DNA of 37,074 nucleotides from NCBI GenBank assembly GCA_900555045.1, contig USJW01000042.1:1-37074 (forward strand). Reading direction: 5' to 3'. Each line of letters opens with the position of its first letter. The first letter of the stretch is position 1. The notes beneath the pieces are model-generated. The model was not told where the DNA came from and did not search any database. It worked only from the letters and a program-made list of their open reading frames with translations. Of this stretch, positions 15,621-23,586 are shown piece by piece. Source of the DNA: an uncultured Clostridium sp. (lineage in GTDB: Bacteria; Bacillota; Clostridia; Lachnospirales; Lachnospiraceae). Both the position numbers and the translations under genes were made by a program.

Positions 15621-17285
15621 CTATTTTACCTCCAGCACGGCGCCCCGGTCTGCACTGGTCACAAGGGAGGCGTAGCGCGCCAGATAACCGGTGGTCACCT
15701 GAGGCGTGGGAGCGCTCCACTTGGCTTTTCTGGCCGCCAGCTCCTCGTCGGAGACCAAAACGTCCAGTCTGTGGTTGTCAATGTCAATGGAAATCCGGTC
15801 GCCCTCTTCCACCAGAGCGATGGGGCCGCCCACCTGGGCCTCCGGGCACACATGGCCGATGGAAGCGCCTCTGGAGGCGCCGGAGAACCGGCCGTCGGTG
15901 ATCAGGGCCACCGTGGAGCCCAGTCCCATACCCGCGATGGCGGAGGTGGGATTTAACATCTCGCGCATGCCGGGGCCGCCCTTGGGTCCCTCGTAGCGGA
16001 TCACCACCACGTCGCCGGGCACGATCTTGCCGCCCTTGATGGCCGCGATGGCGTCCTCCTCGCAGTTGAACACGCGGGCCGGGCCCTCGTGCTTTAACAT
16101 CTCAGGCGCAACGGCGGAGCGCTTCACAACGGCGCTTCCCGGCGCTAAGTTGCCCCGCAGGATGGCGATGCCGCCGGTCTCGCTGTAGGGATTCTCCACC
16201 GGACGGATTACCTCCGGGTTCTTGTTCACGCAGCCCTTAATATTCTCGCCCACGGTCTTGCCGGTGACGGTCATGCAGTCCAGATTCAGAAGGCCCTTCT
16301 TGCTGATCTCGTTCATCACGGCGTAGATTCCGCCCGCCTCGTTCAAATCCTCGATGTAGGTGGGGCCGGCCGGAGCCAGATGGCACAGGTTCGGGGTCTT
16401 GGCGCTGATCTCGTTGGCGATATCCGGGTTCAACTCCACGCCCGCCTCGTGGGCGATGGCCGGCAGGTGCAGCATGCTGTTGGTGGAGCAGCCCAGGGCC
16501 ATATCCATGGTCAGAGCGTTGATAAACGCCTCTTTTGTCATAATGTCGCGGGGACGGATGTTTCTGCGGTACATCTCCATCACCTGCATACCGGCGTGCT
16601 TCGCCAGCTTAATCCGCTCGGAGTAGACCGCCGGGATGGTGCCGTTGCCCCGAAGGCCCATGCCCAGGACCTCAGTCAGGCAGTTCATGCTGTTGGCCGT
16701 GTACATGCCGGAGCAGGAACCGCAGGTGGGGCACGCCTTCTCCTCAAATTCCCGCACGTCCTCCTCGCTCATGGTTCCGGCCGCGTAGGAGCCAACCGCC
16801 TCGAACATGCTGGAGAGGCTGGTCTTGTGGCCCTTCACGTGGCCCGCGAGCATGGGGCCGCCGCTGACGAACACGGTGGGTACGTTGATTCTGGCCGCAG
16901 CCATCAGAAGGCCGGGCACGTTCTTGTCACAGTTGGGGACCATCACCAGCGCGTCGAACTGGTGCGCCAGCGCCATACACTCAGTGGAGTCCGCGATCAG
17001 GTCGCGGGTCACCAGGGAGTACTTCATGCCGATGTGGCCCATTGCGATTCCGTCGCAGACCGCGATGGCCGGGAACACCACCGGGGTTCCGCCCGCCATG
17101 GCCACGCCCAGCTTCACCGCCTCCACGATCTTGTCGATATTCATATGGCCGGGAACAATTTCATTATAGGAACTGACAATGCCCACCATGGGCTTCTTCA
17201 TCTCTTCCTCCGTCATGCCCAGGGCGTTGAACAGGGATCTGTGGGGCGCCTGCTGCATTCCGGTTCTGACTGCATCACTTTTCAT
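15621..17285 (-). CDS. ilvD: Dihydroxy-acid dehydratase
   Basis: Dehydrates 2,3-dihydroxy-isovalerate or -methylvalerate to the 2-oxo acids of valine and isoleucine synthesis, using an iron-sulfur cluster. The 554-residue length matches the family. Cluster cysteines are visible in VPNCDKNVPG (near 117) and CPTCGSCSGMYTANSM (near 185). The C-terminal DGRFSGASRGASIGHVCPEA is the typical active-site region. It lies 15 bases after leuB and 96 bases before ilvB, all in one direction. GGAGGAG lies just before the ATG. Confidence 0.96.
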   Translation of the reverse strand: MKSDAVRTGMQQAPHRSLFNALGMTEEEMKKPMVGIVSSYNEIVPGHMNIDKIVEAVKLGVAMAGGTPVVFPAIAVCDGIAMGHIGMKYSLVTRDLIADSTECMALAHQFDALVMVPNCDKNVPGLLMAAARINVPTVFVSGGPMLAGHVKGHKTSLSSMFEAVGSYAAGTMSEEDVREFEEKACPTCGSCSGMYTANSMNCLTEVLGMGLRGNGTIPAVYSERIKLAKHAGMQVMEMYRRNIRPRDIMTKEAFINALTMDMALGCSTNSMLHLPAIAHEAGVELNPDIANEISAKTPNLCHLAPAGPTYIEDLNEAGGIYAVMNEISKKGLLNLDCMTVTGKTVGENIKGCVNKNPEVIRPVENPYSETGGIAILRGNLAPGSAVVKRSAVAPEMLKHEGPARVFNCEEDAIAAIKGGKIVPGDVVVIRYEGPKGGPGMREMLNPTSAIAGMGLGSTVALITDGRFSGASRGASIGHVCPEAQVGGPIALVEEGDRISIDIDNHRLDVLVSDEELAARKAKWSAPTPQVTTGYLARYASLVTSADRGAVLEVK

Positions 17286-17300
17286 TGCGATCTCCTCCTT

Positions 17301-18386
17301 TTATTGAATCCGCTCGGCGATCAGATCGCCCATGCGGGTGGTTCCTACCTTCTCGCAGCCGTCGGAGTAAATATCCACGGTGCGGTAGCCTTCCTTTAAC
17401 ACCCGGCGCACCGCCTGCTCCACCGCGTCGGCCTCCCTATCGAGGTCAAAGGAGTAGCGCAGCATCATGGCAGCCGACAGGATCGTTGCGATTGGGTTTG
17501 CCAGGTCCTTCCCCGCGATGTCCGGGGCGGAGCCGTGGCTGGGCTCGTACATTCCGAATTTGCCCTCGTTCAAGCTGGCTGAGGAGAGCATCCCGATGGA
17601 GCCGGTGATCATGCTGGCCTCGTCGGAGAGAATATCGCCGAACATGTTCTCGGTCAGCACCACGTCGAACTGGCCCGGGTTCATCACCAGCTGCATCGCG
17701 CAGTTGTCCACCAGCATGTGGGACAGCTCCACCTCCGGGTAGTCCTTCGCGACCTCCTCGACCACCTTTCTCCAGAGGCGGGAGGAGTCCAGGACGTTGG
17801 CCTTGTCCACGCTGGTCACCTTCTTGCGGCGCTTCATTGCGATCTCAAAGCCCTTCACCGCAATCCGGCGGATCTCGTTCTCGCTGTATGTAAGGGTGTC
17901 CGTGGCGGTCACCACGCCGTCCACCTCTTTCGTCCACCGGTCGCCGAAGTAAATTCCGCCGGTCAGCTCGCGCATAATCACCATGTCGAAGCCGTCCCCG
18001 ATGATCTCCTTCTTTAAGGGGCACGCCTCCGCCAGATCCATATATAAGTACGCCGGGCGGATGTTGGCGAACAGGCCCAGCTCCTTGCGGATCTTTAAGA
18101 GCCCCGCCTCCGGGCGGAGGTTCGGCGCCACGTCGTACCATCTGGAGTTGCCCACGTTTCCGCCGACAGCGCCCAGGAGCACCGCCTCGCCGCTTCTGGC
18201 CGTCTCAAGCGCCTCGTCGGTCAGCGGCACGCCGTGAGCGTCGATGGAGCAACCGCCCATCAGAATGTCCGTGAAGTGGAAGCTGTGGCCGTAGACCCGG
18301 CCCACCTGGTCCAGCACCTTTTTTGCCTCGCGCACAATCTCCGGTCCGATCCCGTCTCCGGGGATCGCTGTAATATTATAATCCAT
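17301..18386 (-). CDS. leuB: 3-isopropylmalate dehydrogenase
   Basis: NAD-dependent oxidative decarboxylation of 3-isopropylmalate in leucine synthesis. About 361 residues with the family signatures: AIPGDGIGPEI at the N-terminus, RELTGGIYFGDR, the catalytic Lys in SVDKANVLDSSRLWR, metal-binding Asp in MFGDILSDEAS, and the NAD region HGSAPDIAGKDLANP. ATG 18386 gives MDYNITAIPGDG, matching family N-termini; an ATG two codons upstream (18392) is an equally possible start, and GGGAG lies just before it. It is the first gene of the leuB-ilvD-ilvB operon. No leuA, leuC, leuD or ilvC is in the window. Confidence 0.95.
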   Translation of the reverse strand: MDYNITAIPGDGIGPEIVREAKKVLDQVGRVYGHSFHFTDILMGGCSIDAHGVPLTDEALETARSGEAVLLGAVGGNVGNSRWYDVAPNLRPEAGLLKIRKELGLFANIRPAYLYMDLAEACPLKKEIIGDGFDMVIMRELTGGIYFGDRWTKEVDGVVTATDTLTYSENEIRRIAVKGFEIAMKRRKKVTSVDKANVLDSSRLWRKVVEEVAKDYPEVELSHMLVDNCAMQLVMNPGQFDVVLTENMFGDILSDEASMITGSIGMLSSASLNEGKFGMYEPSHGSAPDIAGKDLANPIATILSAAMMLRYSFDLDREADAVEQAVRRVLKEGYRTVDIYSDGCEKVGTTRMGDLIAERIQ

Positions 18387-18452
18387 TGTCATATCTCTCC
18401 CATTTATCATTCTTTTTAGTTATGTCTTTTCGAGCAAATATGGTTTCTTTCA

Positions 18453-18481
18453 ATCATATCTCATTTAATGGGGGATTTCAA
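18453..18481 (-). promoter_or_regulatory. SigA promoter of leuB-ilvD-ilvB
   Basis: Minus strand TTGAAA (18476-18481), 17-base spacer, TATGAT (18453-18458); both boxes match 5 of 6. The predicted leader is about 60 bases, too short for a T-box. Just upstream, AATTTTCCAATTATA at 18494-18508 matches 10 of 15 positions of the CodY consensus, which would fit branched-chain amino-acid control. That match is weak and only suggestive. Confidence 0.8.
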
Positions 18482-18549
18482 CTGTTGACCGGGAATTTTC
18501 CAATTATAGAATATACAAGTTTGGAATTATTGACATGAACAAAAGTTAT

Positions 18550-18594
18550 AGCAGTATTGCCTCTACTGCACTTCACGCACGAGGCAATACTGCT
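18550..18594 (-). terminator. 14-bp hairpin across the stop codon of the GNAT gene
   Basis: Perfect 14-bp arms (18550-18563 and 18581-18594) enclose a 17-base loop. The 3'-proximal coding bases, including the stop codon at 18563-18565, lie inside the hairpin. Only a short TATAACTTTT follows, so termination may be modest. It also separates this gene from the leuB promoter region. Confidence 0.65.
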
Positions 18595-19198
18595 TTAAAT
18601 TGAAATGTTTTTCCACAATGCCGAAGACCTTGAAGCCGAAGTGCTCGTACAAGGGCACGTTTCCGGGGTTGTGGGTCTCCAGCGAGATCATCAGGCGGTG
18701 GCTCTCTGCGTAGCGGATCGCCTCGCCCAAAAGCTTCGCCGCCAGGCCGTGGTGCTGCATATCCGGGCGCACCGCCAGGTAAATGATGTGCAGGCGCTCC
18801 TCCTGGTGCAGCTGGGCCGTCCAGCGGGAATTTAAATAGTCCTTCCCGCGCACAAAATTCCAGAAGGTTTTGAGGCTGGGGTCCTCCCGGATCAGGTACT
18901 CGTCCGTCCGCAGGGCCGCCATGGCCTCCGTCAGGTAGTAGCGGATCGGATCGTAGGGCTCCGACTCGTCGGAGACCACCATCAGGGAATTGAGGTCCGG
19001 GCTGTCCGAGTAGACCTCGCACAGCTCAAAGAACTCCGTCATATCACATTGAAACAGCTCCGGCAGCAGGCGGCTGCGGGTCTCCTCGTCCGGGATCAGC
19101 TTGCAGTACAGCGGATCCCGGGCAAAGCACTGGGTCAAAAGCTCCTCCACCTTGGGCAAATCTTCTTTTTGCACGCGGTACAGCGTTCGGCTTTCCAT
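18563..19198 (-). CDS. GNAT-family N-acetyltransferase
   Basis: A 211-residue protein with the GNAT fold. The acetyl-CoA pyrophosphate loop is in VRPDMQHHGLAAKLL (142-156), followed by ISLETHNPGNVPLYEHFGFK, the classical strand/helix end of the family. The substrate is unknown; the first 100 residues do not match a family I can name. It starts 18 bases after the M28 peptidase gene and is probably co-transcribed with it. GGGAGG lies about 10 bases before the ATG. Confidence 0.88.
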   Translation of the reverse strand: MESRTLYRVQKEDLPKVEELLTQCFARDPLYCKLIPDEETRSRLLPELFQCDMTEFFELCEVYSDSPDLNSLMVVSDESEPYDPIRYYLTEAMAALRTDEYLIREDPSLKTFWNFVRGKDYLNSRWTAQLHQEERLHIIYLAVRPDMQHHGLAAKLLGEAIRYAESHRLMISLETHNPGNVPLYEHFGFKVFGIVEKHFNLKQYCLVREVQ

Positions 19199-19216
19199 CG
19201 TTCGTATTTCCTCCCG

Positions 19217-21379
19217 TCACATGGCGAGACACTCTCTCATCCATGCGGTCAGTTTTTTTATGGACTCGGTCATGTAGCGGATATCATCCTTGTAGCAGGC
19301 GATCTGGCTGTCCGCCACCCGCTTGAGCTCCTGGTACTCCGGCCCCAAGTCAAACGTCGGAGTAACGGCGGCTTCCATGTCCCGGGGCGCCGCCTCCCCC
19401 TCCGCCTCGTCCCCATCCTGCTCGGCCGCCCTGCGCGCCGCCTCCGCTGCGGCCAGCTTTCCCTTGAGCTGCTGCACCAGATGGTACAGGTTTTCGTGGT
19501 GGACGATTCTGCCGGCGCCCCACTTGAGGCGGGAGTCCGGCTGCTTCAACACGTACTGGGTGAAGTAGGCAAACACCTGCTCGTCGAACAGGAAGGCGTA
19601 GCGGTTGTTGTCGATGCTGTAGATGTCCTCCAGCGCCGCCCACGCGTTGCCCTCCTCAAGGCGTCGCAGCGCCCGGCAGATGGCCCGCAGATTGTCCTGG
19701 ACCGCCTCCTGGGGGAACAGCACCTCGTCGTGCCAGTTGAGCCGGACAAAATAGTCCTGCTCCTTCCGGAATATGTACAGAAGCTTCCGCTGAAGCTCCC
19801 CGCACTCCCGGAACATCCGGTCGGCCTCCCCGGTCTTCCCCTCCCGCAGCAGCTGCCGGTAGGCGTCGTTGACCTCCATGATCTTGCGATAGAGCGCCCT
19901 CGAGGCGTCCCTCGCCCCCTTTAGGGCGTGCTTCATCCCGTAAAAGTCGGTCTCCGCCATCCGGCGCACGCCCACGTCGTCGCTCTCCATCACCGCCTTA
20001 AACAGGCGCTCAAAGTTGAGCGGCGACAGCGCCAGGTGATCCAGCGCCATCACCAGCCGTCCGTAGAGAATGTGGTGGAACCGGTATACCGGCTTCTGGT
20101 ACACATTGTCGTTGTCGAACTGGGAGTGGTAGTGGGTCTCCATGAACTCCCCGGCGGAGAACTCGTTGACCATGGACGGGATTCCCGCCACCGCCATGGA
20201 GAAGTCGTCCGACCAGGTCTGGATGGGACAGAGCACCTCCACGCCCTCCGGGTACGCCTCCTCGTCCACCTCGATTCCCTCCAGGAATTCCTTCAGGAAC
20301 GCCTCGTACTCGTAGGTGCAGCGCACCGCGTCCCTGCGGCCGTGGGCATGGGCCGGCAGCTCGAAGTTTAAGTCCGCCGCGGCTCTCCCCTGCCACTCGG
20401 GATGGGCGGTGAACACCTGCTCGTAGGCGCCAGTGGACCAGTCGTACTTGGAGTCGGCCACGCCCCACTCCTCCGCCGCCATGGCGCAGAACACCAGATT
20501 GTACTTGGGGCGGTAGCCGCTTTTAAGGAGCGCCCGCGCGATGCCAAACATCATGGCCACCGCCGCGTTGTCGTCCTGGAACCCGCTGAAATAGGAGTCG
20601 TAGTGGGCGGAGAGCAGCAGCATCCGGTCCGTGTCCCGCCCCGGGATCGTCCCCACGATGTTGTAGGTCTCCCGGTCAAGGATCACCCGGGTCTTCGCCT
20701 CAAAGGACACGGTGATCTCCCCCATGCGCTCCGGCTCTGCCTCGCTCTCGTCCTCGCAGCCGCCCGCCGCCATCATGGCCTGCTTGAGCACCCACGCGTC
20801 CGCCTGAGAGATGGAGAACGCGGGCGCATCCGCCGGGCCCGCGATGTCCTGGGCGTTGAGCGCCGTGTCGTGCACCTCGCCGTAGCCCTGCTCCTGCACC
20901 GCGATCAGCGCCGCCGCGCCCCGCAGATGGGCCTGGTAGACCGGGAAATTGATCCACCACTCGTCCCGCTGGTTGATGTCCACCAACACCAGCTTTCCCA
21001 CCACATCCCGGTTCTCGTAGCAGTCCGCGGTGCCCTTGCCCAGATAGACCATCTGAAACTCCCGCTCGCCCGCGGTGTCAAAATTCGTCTGGTACGCGCC
21101 CAGCTGAAACTCATGGCGGTTCCCCGCCCCGTCCAGAAAGTGCATGACCGCCTTCTCAAACTCCCAGGCGTCCACCGGCACCCGGTCCTTGTGCACATCC
21201 GACAAGCCCAGCTCCTCCATCTCCCGAAGCAGCATCTCGCCCGTCTCAAACTCCGCCTTAGAGCCGGCCGTGCGGTAGCCCAGCGCCGGGTTGGTCCGGA
21301 ATTCTTCCATCCGCTTGGCCAGCTGGTAGGAGTAATCCACATCCAGCACATCGATAAATTGTTGTTCCCACTCTTCCAC
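19217..21379 (-). CDS. M28-family metallopeptidase with PA-like insert
   Basis: A 720-residue cytoplasmic protein (no signal peptide) with the zinc aminopeptidase fold of family M28. Likely metal and catalytic residues are in SAHYDSYFSGFQDDNAA (near 258-270), AMAAEEWG (near 300), ADLNFELPAH (near 335) and ETHYHSQFDNDN (near 415). Residues about 90-230 look like a protease-associated insert. The last 250 residues are helical and charged, with an Ala/Glu-rich stretch, and make it longer than ordinary M28 enzymes of 300-500 residues. The start is GTG 21379 with GGTGGAG 8 bases upstream. A terminator-like hairpin ends only 18 bases before the start codon. Confidence 0.85.
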   Translation of the reverse strand: MEEWEQQFIDVLDVDYSYQLAKRMEEFRTNPALGYRTAGSKAEFETGEMLLREMEELGLSDVHKDRVPVDAWEFEKAVMHFLDGAGNRHEFQLGAYQTNFDTAGEREFQMVYLGKGTADCYENRDVVGKLVLVDINQRDEWWINFPVYQAHLRGAAALIAVQEQGYGEVHDTALNAQDIAGPADAPAFSISQADAWVLKQAMMAAGGCEDESEAEPERMGEITVSFEAKTRVILDRETYNIVGTIPGRDTDRMLLLSAHYDSYFSGFQDDNAAVAMMFGIARALLKSGYRPKYNLVFCAMAAEEWGVADSKYDWSTGAYEQVFTAHPEWQGRAAADLNFELPAHAHGRRDAVRCTYEYEAFLKEFLEGIEVDEEAYPEGVEVLCPIQTWSDDFSMAVAGIPSMVNEFSAGEFMETHYHSQFDNDNVYQKPVYRFHHILYGRLVMALDHLALSPLNFERLFKAVMESDDVGVRRMAETDFYGMKHALKGARDASRALYRKIMEVNDAYRQLLREGKTGEADRMFRECGELQRKLLYIFRKEQDYFVRLNWHDEVLFPQEAVQDNLRAICRALRRLEEGNAWAALEDIYSIDNNRYAFLFDEQVFAYFTQYVLKQPDSRLKWGAGRIVHHENLYHLVQQLKGKLAAAEAARRAAEQDGDEAEGEAAPRDMEAAVTPTFDLGPEYQELKRVADSQIACYKDDIRYMTESIKKLTAWMRECLAM

Positions 21380-21397
21380 TTCTTCGTCTCCACCTTT

Positions 21398-21431
21398 AAA
21401 AGGCTGCCGCAGGATTCGCTCCGCGGCAGCC
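21398..21431 (-). terminator. Hairpin between the secreted protein and the M28 gene
   Basis: Perfect 9-bp arms GGCTGCCGC and GCGGCAGCC with a 12-base loop, followed by TTTTAAA on the minus strand. It ends transcription of the 334-residue gene at least in part. No promoter fits between it and the M28 start codon, so M28 expression must come from readthrough or from a promoter farther upstream. Confidence 0.7.
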
Positions 21432-21449
21432 GCCCATTTATTTATTTTT

Positions 21450-22454
21450 TCACGGTGTCGGATCCTGATTGATCATCGCGCCGTCCTCGCCCAAGAGGTA
21501 ATTGTCCTCCGTGATGCAGTCTCTAAGCATCTCGCCGGACTCATTGCAGAAGTACCATTTTCCCTCCCACTCGATCCATCCGGTCCGCATGTAGCCCGCC
21601 TCGTCGAAGCAGTACCACTTACTGTTTATCTCCTGCCAGCAGGACTTGGGGTAAGTCCCGTCCCCGTTGTCATACCACCATCTGCCGTCCTCCGCCTGCT
21701 TCCAGGCGCCCTGGGGGAACTCACCCTCGGGGTTTGCCACCGGATTCGCCTTAAAGTAGGCGGCCATGCCGGAGTCCACGTACATGGTGCCGGACTCGGC
21801 CCACTCGCCCTTGATCTCTGCGTCCGCCTTGTTGATCGGGCGCACTTTCACGTAGTAGTTGGCGCTCTTGGTCAGCTTATCCGTGCAGTTGTAGCTGGTG
21901 TAGGTGGTGGTCACAGAGCTTCCGACCGCCTTGCCGTCCCGGTACACCCGAAGCTCGTAGGCGCCCGCGGTGCCAACCGGCGCCCAGCTGGCCACGCCAT
22001 CGGCCGACAGGTTCAGGCTCTCTATGGGGCTTAAGGACTTTGCCAGGGAGTCCAGCTCCACCGTCATTATAATCGTCCGGGACGAATCCTTCAAGTAGCC
22101 GCTCACATATTTTGCACCGGCCCCCTTCAGGCGCAATTTGTCCTGCTTGATGCTGGTAAACCGGTAGCCGTCGCTCGCGACCAACGTGATCTCCAGCTTC
22201 GGAACCGAGTCCTCCTCCCACTCGAATCCCTCGTTCTTTATCACGTAGCCGTCCACGGAAAACTTGTCCCCGGTGGGCTCGATCTCCACCGTCTCGTCCC
22301 CGAAGTCCGTGCCTGGGCGTATGTCCGCCTCAAAATTCAGCGTGATGCTCGTAATCTTCTTCGTCGTGGCCGCCATCGCCGGAAACGCTCCCGCAAGCGC
22401 CAGAACCGCCGCCAGCATCCCCGCCGCCAGACGCTTCATCCCTGTTCTTCTCAT
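21450..22454 (-). CDS. Secreted protein with C-terminal cell-wall-binding repeats
   Basis: A 334-residue protein with a signal peptide ending near AFPAMAA (residue 29), a beta-rich region (30-150), a fibronectin-III-like segment (about 160-225) and three or four Trp-rich cell-wall-binding repeats with cores such as WKQAEDGRWWYDN, WQEINSKWYCFDE and WEGKWYFCNE (about 260-320). These repeats match in style those of the giant GH2 protein, so both probably attach to wall polymers. Function unknown. ATG 22454 has GGAGG 7 bases upstream; the longer upstream in-frame reading (to 22520) lacks a ribosome site and would spoil the signal peptide. Confidence 0.85.
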   Translation of the reverse strand: MRRTGMKRLAAGMLAAVLALAGAFPAMAATTKKITSITLNFEADIRPGTDFGDETVEIEPTGDKFSVDGYVIKNEGFEWEEDSVPKLEITLVASDGYRFTSIKQDKLRLKGAGAKYVSGYLKDSSRTIIMTVELDSLAKSLSPIESLNLSADGVASWAPVGTAGAYELRVYRDGKAVGSSVTTTYTSYNCTDKLTKSANYYVKVRPINKADAEIKGEWAESGTMYVDSGMAAYFKANPVANPEGEFPQGAWKQAEDGRWWYDNGDGTYPKSCWQEINSKWYCFDEAGYMRTGWIEWEGKWYFCNESGEMLRDCITEDNYLLGEDGAMINQDPTP

Positions 22455-22485
22455 GTAAAGCCCTCCAAATCTACATTCTACACTT

Positions 22486-22514
22486 ACTTTACTCATTTTA
22501 CAGGGTAGTGTCAA
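22486..22514 (-). promoter_or_regulatory. Promoter of the secreted wall-binding protein
   Basis: Minus strand TTGACA (22509-22514, perfect), 17-base spacer, TAAAGT (22486-22491, 4 of 6). It overlaps the last codons of the MacB-like gene, so the secreted protein gene can be expressed apart from the transporter block. Confidence 0.55.
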
Positions 22515-23586
22515 TAACATTTCTCTTACAATCCGTTACTCTGTTTTTATTTAAGCGACCACCCCTCACCGGGATTTGAAATACCGCCAGTACCGCCCCA
22601 AGAGATGCCGCCGCCCCCGCGGCGCACCGGCAGCGGAACAGCCAAATCCACCGGGGCCGCCCCAGCTCGCCCGCAAAGCGCAGGGCCGGAACCAGCTCCT
22701 GCCACCGCCGCGTCCAGAAATCAAAATCCGACCAGCGGGAGGGAAGAAGCTCCTCCGGGAACCGGGTCCCCGCCCCCCCTAAAAACCATACCGCAAGGGC
22801 GGTCGCCAAAATCGCGGCAAAAACGCACAGGACCCGCACCGGCCACGCCTCCCTGCGCGCCATCCACAGCCCTCTCCCCAGCACCGCCGCCACCGGCAGG
22901 AGCAAAAAAAAGCCCGCTGCGGCCGGGCCCAGAGTTCCATCCACCAGATAGCGGGGATTTCCCAGTCCATGGGCGGACAGAAGCTGCCTGGCGGCCTCCC
23001 CGCCAGCTTCCCGCTGTCCCGGTCCGCCGAAATCCAGCAGCAGGTAGCGCAGCACCTCCGCCTTCCCTGTCGCCTCGGCAACCCCTGCTCCGTCCGTCTC
23101 ATCCGCGGGAAGCACAATCATCCGGCTATCGTCCCGGATAATCCCCCGCACCGCGTAGGCCTTTCCTCGGCACTTTACATATTTCCCCAAAACCTCATCG
23201 GAGCCGAACAGCGTGTAGGCCAGCCCGCGGCTGATCACACAGGTCTCCCGGTCCGACCGGCAGCCGTAATTGCCGCCGACAAGCCCTCCCGACAGCGCCG
23301 CCTCCCGGTCGCCGTACACGCGCATGCAGTCGGCGTCGCACACCCGGCCCAGACCGGCGTTTTCCACCTGAACTTCCCGCTCCACGGACCAGGCCGCAAG
23401 CCCGGGAAGCCCTTCGCCCGCCTCGCGGCCCCGCTCCTCCATCTGCGCCAGCTCCCGCGCCGTCACGCCGCTGTCATCCCCGAAGTCTAAGAAAACCTGC
23501 CCGCCAAGGGGAAGCAGGCTGTGCCACTGCCACAGCCCGATACCCCAAAATACCGCCGCGCACAATATCCAAAGCCATCTTCTCAT
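22498..23586 (-). CDS. MacB-like single-domain ABC permease, small
   Basis: A 362-residue protein. It has one N-terminal membrane helix (about 4-20), a large outside domain (25-215) and three C-terminal helices (about 218-240, 252-270 and 320-338). That layout matches MacB/LolC-type permeases. The outside domain contains a segment ending in LFGSDEVLGKYVKCRGKAYAVRGII, typical of the MacB periplasmic core. It lacks an ATPase domain, and none is encoded nearby. Four extra Cys in the outside domain could form disulfides. It overlaps the stop of the adaptor gene by 4 bases (ATGA), indicating translational coupling. The assignment as permease is inferred from topology and this motif. Confidence 0.62.
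   Translation of the reverse strand: MRRWLWILCAAVFWGIGLWQWHSLLPLGGQVFLDFGDDSGVTARELAQMEERGREAGEGLPGLAAWSVEREVQVENAGLGRVCDADCMRVYGDREAALSGGLVGGNYGCRSDRETCVISRGLAYTLFGSDEVLGKYVKCRGKAYAVRGIIRDDSRMIVLPADETDGAGVAEATGKAEVLRYLLLDFGGPGQREAGGEAARQLLSAHGLGNPRYLVDGTLGPAAAGFFLLLPVAAVLGRGLWMARREAWPVRVLCVFAAILATALAVWFLGGAGTRFPEELLPSRWSDFDFWTRRWQELVPALRFAGELGRPRWIWLFRCRCAAGAAASLGAVLAVFQIPVRGGRLNKNRVTDCKRNVIDTTL

Noticed and set aside
14133..17399. Several long plus-strand frames across ilvB and ilvD
   Set aside because: They are His/Arg/Val/Gly-rich shadows of GC-rich coding DNA on the opposite strand, without ribosome sites.
18411..18562. T-box or other riboswitch ahead of leuB
   Set aside because: The promoter leaves a leader of only about 60 bases and no T-box core sequence was found.
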